Shown here: positions 1 to 64,000 of the stretch, one piece after another
How positions within the stretch are numbered: position 1 is the first letter of the stretch
How the letters are laid out: the number at the start of each line of letters is the position of its first letter
DNA from: Rapana venosa
Lineage: Eukaryota; Mollusca; Gastropoda; Neogastropoda; Muricidae
DNA: 64,000 nucleotides
Direction: 5' to 3'
Assembly (NCBI GenBank): GCA_028751875.1
Contig: CM054134.1
Coordinates: 72,266,106-72,330,105 of the forward strand
Translations under genes and position numbers: made by a program
The notes under the pieces: model-generated
Databases searched by the model: none
What the model was told of the DNA's origin: nothing
What the model saw: only the letters and a program-made list of their open reading frames with translations

Positions 1-6
1 ACTTAC

Positions 7-60502
<60,496 letters not shown>

Positions 60503-60517
60503 GACTGCTGTTGGTTC
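60503..60517 (-). other. WDFY3: 5'UTR part of exon 1
   Basis: Fifteen bases lie between the TTTCAG acceptor and the ATG. They contain no stop in frame, but homology begins only after the ATG. The leader exon and promoter upstream were not recognised. Confidence 0.6.
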
Positions 60518-60539
60518 CTGAAACATACAAGTTTTTCAC

Positions 60540-61330
60540 TGTCTAAACAGCATGCAGTAATTTACTCACTCATCCAAGATGGGAAAATCTTTTTATATGA
60601 AATGGAAAGTCACGCTTGGAGACGATTTTAGCATGTGTAAGCAAGTGGTTTGTTATTGTCCAAAAACATGCAGTGATTTAGACCCTCATCCCAACCCCTC
60701 ATCTGGGCTTGGAGCATCTTCTGGAAACTCATATTGCTGTTGCTGTCTGAAATATCAGATTGTTTTTGTCTATAAATGTATGGTAACCTTACCCCTCTTT
60801 CTACATGGGAGCATATTCATCAAGTTATCTCTGACTGCTGTTATTCCTGCAACCTTAGAGTTATTTACGGGATAGCTCAGTGGTCGGAGCACTCACTTTC
60901 CCCCAGCCAAGTTAAGCAGCGTCGAGCGTGGTTACTAGTTGGATGGGTGACCGTTTGCGCGCCTTGGCTTCAGTACAGTTCCCCCAAGTTCACCCAGCTG
61001 TAAATGGGTACCTGCCCTCTTTAGGGTCAGGGAAGGTAAAGCAGCGAGGGAGAAGAGATGGGCGCCGCCCTCAATATGCTTGCCCTAGAGAAGTGAGATC
61101 TCTGACGCCTCGCTCCCCTACAACCTTATAGGTTATGGGACTCCTTTACTTTTTTTTATGCAATAATCTAACCTATTTAATTACCTGGGATGGGAGCATC
61201 CCCTTTATAAAACTTGTAACTCCTGCTGAGTCTGCAATCGCCTCCCCACCCCCCCCCCCCTTTTTTTTTTTACAGTCTAGAAGTATGTGATAACTTAACC
61301 CCTCTACTGCTTTTATCACACAGACTTGTT
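60540..61330. repeat. Decayed partial copies of the exon 1 acceptor region
   Basis: Upstream of exon 1 the exon edge GGGATGGGAGCATCTTCTTC..CTGCTGTTGGTTCCTG recurs in degraded form near 60572 (AAGATGGGAAAATC), 60706 (GGCTTGGAGCATCTTCTGGA), 60805 (CATGGGAGCATATTCATCAA) and 61188 (GGGATGGGAGCATCCCCTTT). Each is preceded or followed by a GTCTA..ATGCAGT/ATGTATGGTAA-type spacer. Confidence 0.75.
60868..61160 (+). mobile_element. tRNA/5S-like chimeric SINE, good copy
   Basis: Head GGGATAGCTCAGTGGTCGGA is tRNA-like. It is followed by CCAAGTTAAGCAGCGTCGAG and GTTACTAGTTGGATGGGTGA, which is the internal promoter part of 5S rRNA, then a body CCAGCTGTAAATGGGTACCT, GCCCTCTTTAGGGTCAGGGA and a T-rich end. 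It is inserted among the decayed exon 1 copies. Confidence 0.8.
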
Positions 61331-62744
61331 TGTTTGATTGTTTTACATCTTCAGAATTTGTGATGAGTGTTTTCACTGTAAACTGTCAACTCATTTAGTG
61401 CCATTCACCGTCTTCACTGCTTTCTTACAGGAAAACATCTTCACATCTCAATTTTTAAAAATCTATGAGCATATAAAAAAATCTTTACAGCATATTTTAA
61501 CAAAGTATCAAAGAAAAGGGGAGTGGATGCTTTACCACATACTACTCAATACTTTGTGTGAAAAAAATAGACAGCTACAGCACTGTCCTTCTCAAGTGCA
61601 TTCACTTCTGCTGCGTGTTTGTCTTTCTTTAGCTTCGGCAAAGCTGGGGGAAAAAACAAAAAAAAACTGTTTTAACAGTCCAAGCCAAATGTGTGTAGTT
61701 TATATCTTAAAGGATTTTTTTTCTAAGTCATGGTCAGAAGAATTGCAAGGAAGTAATAAATGCATATTATTTTATCGCAATGACAAAAACATTTTAAAGG
61801 GAAAAAGAGTGCGTTGCCATATACTATAGCAATATAAATTCATTATCTAGATTCAGGCGTATTAATAAACAATTAATCATTCATTGCTGATTGAAAGAGG
61901 ACCAGTGAATGGTACTTAACACAAAAATTGTCTTTGTAAACAATGTAACATGAATCTGATAGGCAATGAGTTTCACTTTATAATGTGAAGGTCAAAAATT
62001 TTCTGAGCTTTGAAAGTATGTTCCTACCTCATGGCTATATCTGTGTCCAAGATCTATGTTCAAATTTTGTAGTTGTTCTCTTTGGACAAAAAACATGGTT
62101 AAAACTGAGCACAGTTATAGTCAAGAGTAAAGTTGCATGACACTGATGAAAAGGTTGGCTACATTCTTATTTCTATCACATGCAGTGTTGTAAATGTTTT
62201 TGTTGATACAAATTATACATGTTAGTTAACTTTGTTTACAGGAAATTTATCCTCTATACCACAAGAGGGGTCAAAGGCAATCTTAAATCTTGTATCTAAA
62301 TATTGTTTTTTGCTTCCATGATGTCTTAGTATTAGAGGATTCATTATGACAAGCAACTATTTTGACACAATAAGCCTTTTGTAGCTGTTTGATGAAATAC
62401 TATGTCACACAAGTCACATCAGACTCATCAGATCATCAATCCTTTCAAAATCAAAGACTGGTTCTTAGATATTGTTCTTACTTTTTTTCTGTACCTCTCT
62501 CTAAGGATCACCAATGATGCGATTTTTGCCTTCTATGCAGTATGATACCATTTTTACACCATTTAGGTAGGTAGCTAAATTTCAACTACAGGGGATGATT
62601 TCAACCCAAGTGATTTTCATTAATCATCCATTCAGTGCCATGCTAAAATACTATTCATCTAAAAGTGGTTTGGGATTATATAACTTAAGTGAGCAAGATT
62701 GCCTTCAGTACACATATGTTCATAAATACACATGATCTTGTACC

Positions 62745-62945
62745 ATTTTCTTCAGTACCGACACCTACCATGAGTCATGTATGAAACCATCCATGATGAA
62801 GCGTTACATTCTTCAGCAATGAAACCTCTTACTGTCTTAGAAGTCCTTGCGTAAAAACTATTCACAATGAAAGATCACTCTCTTCAGCACTGAAACCCCT
62901 TTCAAGTCACAGTGTTTGAAATTATCCACCATGAGGTCTTATCTG
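62745..62945. repeat. Degenerate tandem repeat, about three 70-bp units
   Basis: TTCTTCAGTACCGACACCTA, TTCTTCAGCAATGAAACCTC and TCTTCAGCACTGAAACCCCT, each followed by GT.TATGAAAC/GTAAAAACTATTCACAATGA-type text ending in CCATGATG or CCATGAGG. Confidence 0.65.
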
Positions 62946-63567
62946 CATGCGAGGCTGGGCATAGGTTAAAATGCGAAACCAAAACTGAGAGCAAGACCAA
63001 GACCTGTTGTGAAGTATAACTAAACAATAAAATGAGCCAAAAGGGGTCAGGAATTGTACGTGTTAACTAAACTTACTCAACAGCACTTGTAAATTCAAGT
63101 TCACAGATCAAAATATGATGGCAACAGAACAGCTTGAAGCTAATCAGTAGGTCAAAACAAAACAAAACAAAAACCTAGATATAACTGTTGCACTTGGAGA
63201 CTTTAGACTATTCTGTTAACAGTTAAGTCAAATTCAAGAATTGTTCAAATCATAGATAAGAATAAAGCATCCATGATTAATATTTACACATAATGCACAT
63301 AACACAAGTAAATAGATCACTTAAAATGATTTGACATTCATTCAAACTCAAAGCTACCAAAGTATTAGCAAGTAATATGTTTATTCTTTAAAACAATCAA
63401 GTGGAGAGACATTCAAATTAACAAATCAGATTAAGAACATACACTTCTTACCTATGACACTTTGGCAAAATGGTCAGATAAAAATACTATATCTGACTGT
63501 ACTTATATTTCTAGGCATACCTATTATCAGTATTATGTAATAAAAACAGCAAAAAGGCAAATCAAAG

Positions 63568-63633
63568 AAACACACACACACACACACACACACAACACAC
63601 ACGCACACACACACACACGCACACACACACACA
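63568..63633. repeat. (CA)n microsatellite
   Basis: CA with CAACAC and CGCA interruptions directly 5' of the SINE at 63634. Confidence 0.95.
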
Positions 63634-63910
63634 GAGGATAGCCTGGTGGTTAGAGTGATGTATTCATGATCTGCTGACCCGGATTCGATTCTCATTCAAG
63701 AGGATTCTTCCTCTGGAGTTAACATCAGTGACTACTCCGCTCTCCTAAGAAATTTTTTTGATGAAACTATGAACCAAGGTCCCAAGTGCGAACGCATGCA
63801 GAACATCTTGCGCACACGTTAAAAACCGTTCCACTTTTCGGAATGGGCCATTGTGTGCCAGTGGGAAAGAATGACAAAATTTACAAAAATGCATACACAT
63901 GGGGACTGGA
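63634..63910 (+). mobile_element. tRNA-derived SINE
   Basis: Head GGATAGCCTGGTGGTTAGAG with B box CCGGATTCGATTC, then CCTCTGGAGTTAACATCAGT, ATGAAACTATGAACCAAG and AACATCTTGCGCACACGTTA; same family as 34475 in the GGAGTTAACA part. Confidence 0.75.
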
Positions 63911-64000
63911 TGAAAAAAAGCACATGAGAGCTTGTTCCATTATCCTCGAAATAAAAGAATAAAATAAATATAATACACACACACACACAACACACACACA

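Larger units (their letters stand above)
60518..64000. other. Sequence upstream of exon 1, no gene recognised
   Basis: Contains the exon-edge copies, the 5S-like SINE, a tail-domain fragment at 62485-62600, a diverged three-unit tandem repeat (about 62745-62945), a SINE and CA tracts. No CpG-rich promoter or leader exon could be identified. A 163-codon plus-strand frame at 61338-61829 looks like chance AT-rich sequence. Confidence 0.55.

Noticed and set aside
60890..60955. Possible 5S rRNA gene
   Set aside because: Only the internal promoter part is present, embedded in a SINE with a tRNA-like head and a foreign body.
61338..61829. Plus-strand 163-codon frame upstream of the gene
   Set aside because: AT-rich, no recognisable motif, no ATG context or splice evidence; probably chance.
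63634..63710. Possible tRNA genes (also heads at 26462, 34880, 37500, 48690 and 53325)
   Set aside because: A and B boxes are present but no complete cloverleaf can be drawn and each is followed by a SINE body.

Overview
This is eukaryotic, intron-rich, AT-rich DNA dominated by one very large gene on the minus strand. I rebuilt 60 coding exons between 60502 and 7 by matching each translated exon to the order of residues I know for human WDFY3 (ALFY; Drosophila blue cheese). Every exon has AG/GT borders, and the reading phase is continuous across all 59 junctions (9378 nt, 3126 codons). The window holds the start codon, the alpha-solenoid N-terminal part, the concanavalin-A-like domain, the PH-BEACH module and the first part of the WD40 propeller. 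The rest of the WD40 repeats and the FYVE finger (about 400 residues in human) lie beyond position 1. WDFY3 is a large scaffold for selective autophagy of protein aggregates.

The genome is probably a mollusc, most likely a gastropod. This is inferred from the invertebrate-type divergence of the protein, the extreme (CA)n content, the tRNA-derived SINEs and the L2-like LINE tail. I cannot name the species.

Layout on plus coordinates: 1-4.2 kb, first WD40 exons and the BEACH C-terminus, with an intron-nested plus-strand single-exon ORF (481-1389). 4.2-10.5 kb, BEACH exons, a TTAA-flanked piggyBac-like element (4374-5838) and a 5'-truncated L2/CR1-type LINE (about 8380-9140). 11-18.5 kb, PH exons and linker, with a 13-copy 79-bp array. 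18-38 kb, the middle of the protein. 38.5-41 kb, the ConA-like domain. 41-60.5 kb, the N-terminal solenoid, with three large minisatellites (42.98-44.04, 44.18-45.19 and 54.93-55.6 kb). 60.5-64 kb, upstream sequence with repeats only; the promoter and 5' non-coding exon were not identified.

The most unusual pattern is that at least eight of the local tandem duplications and minisatellites start at, or copy, an exon-intron junction of this gene. They carry extra copies of real splice donors or acceptors, and in one case a decayed piece of an exon. A second pattern is that most long dinucleotide tracts near splice sites read UG in the pre-mRNA.
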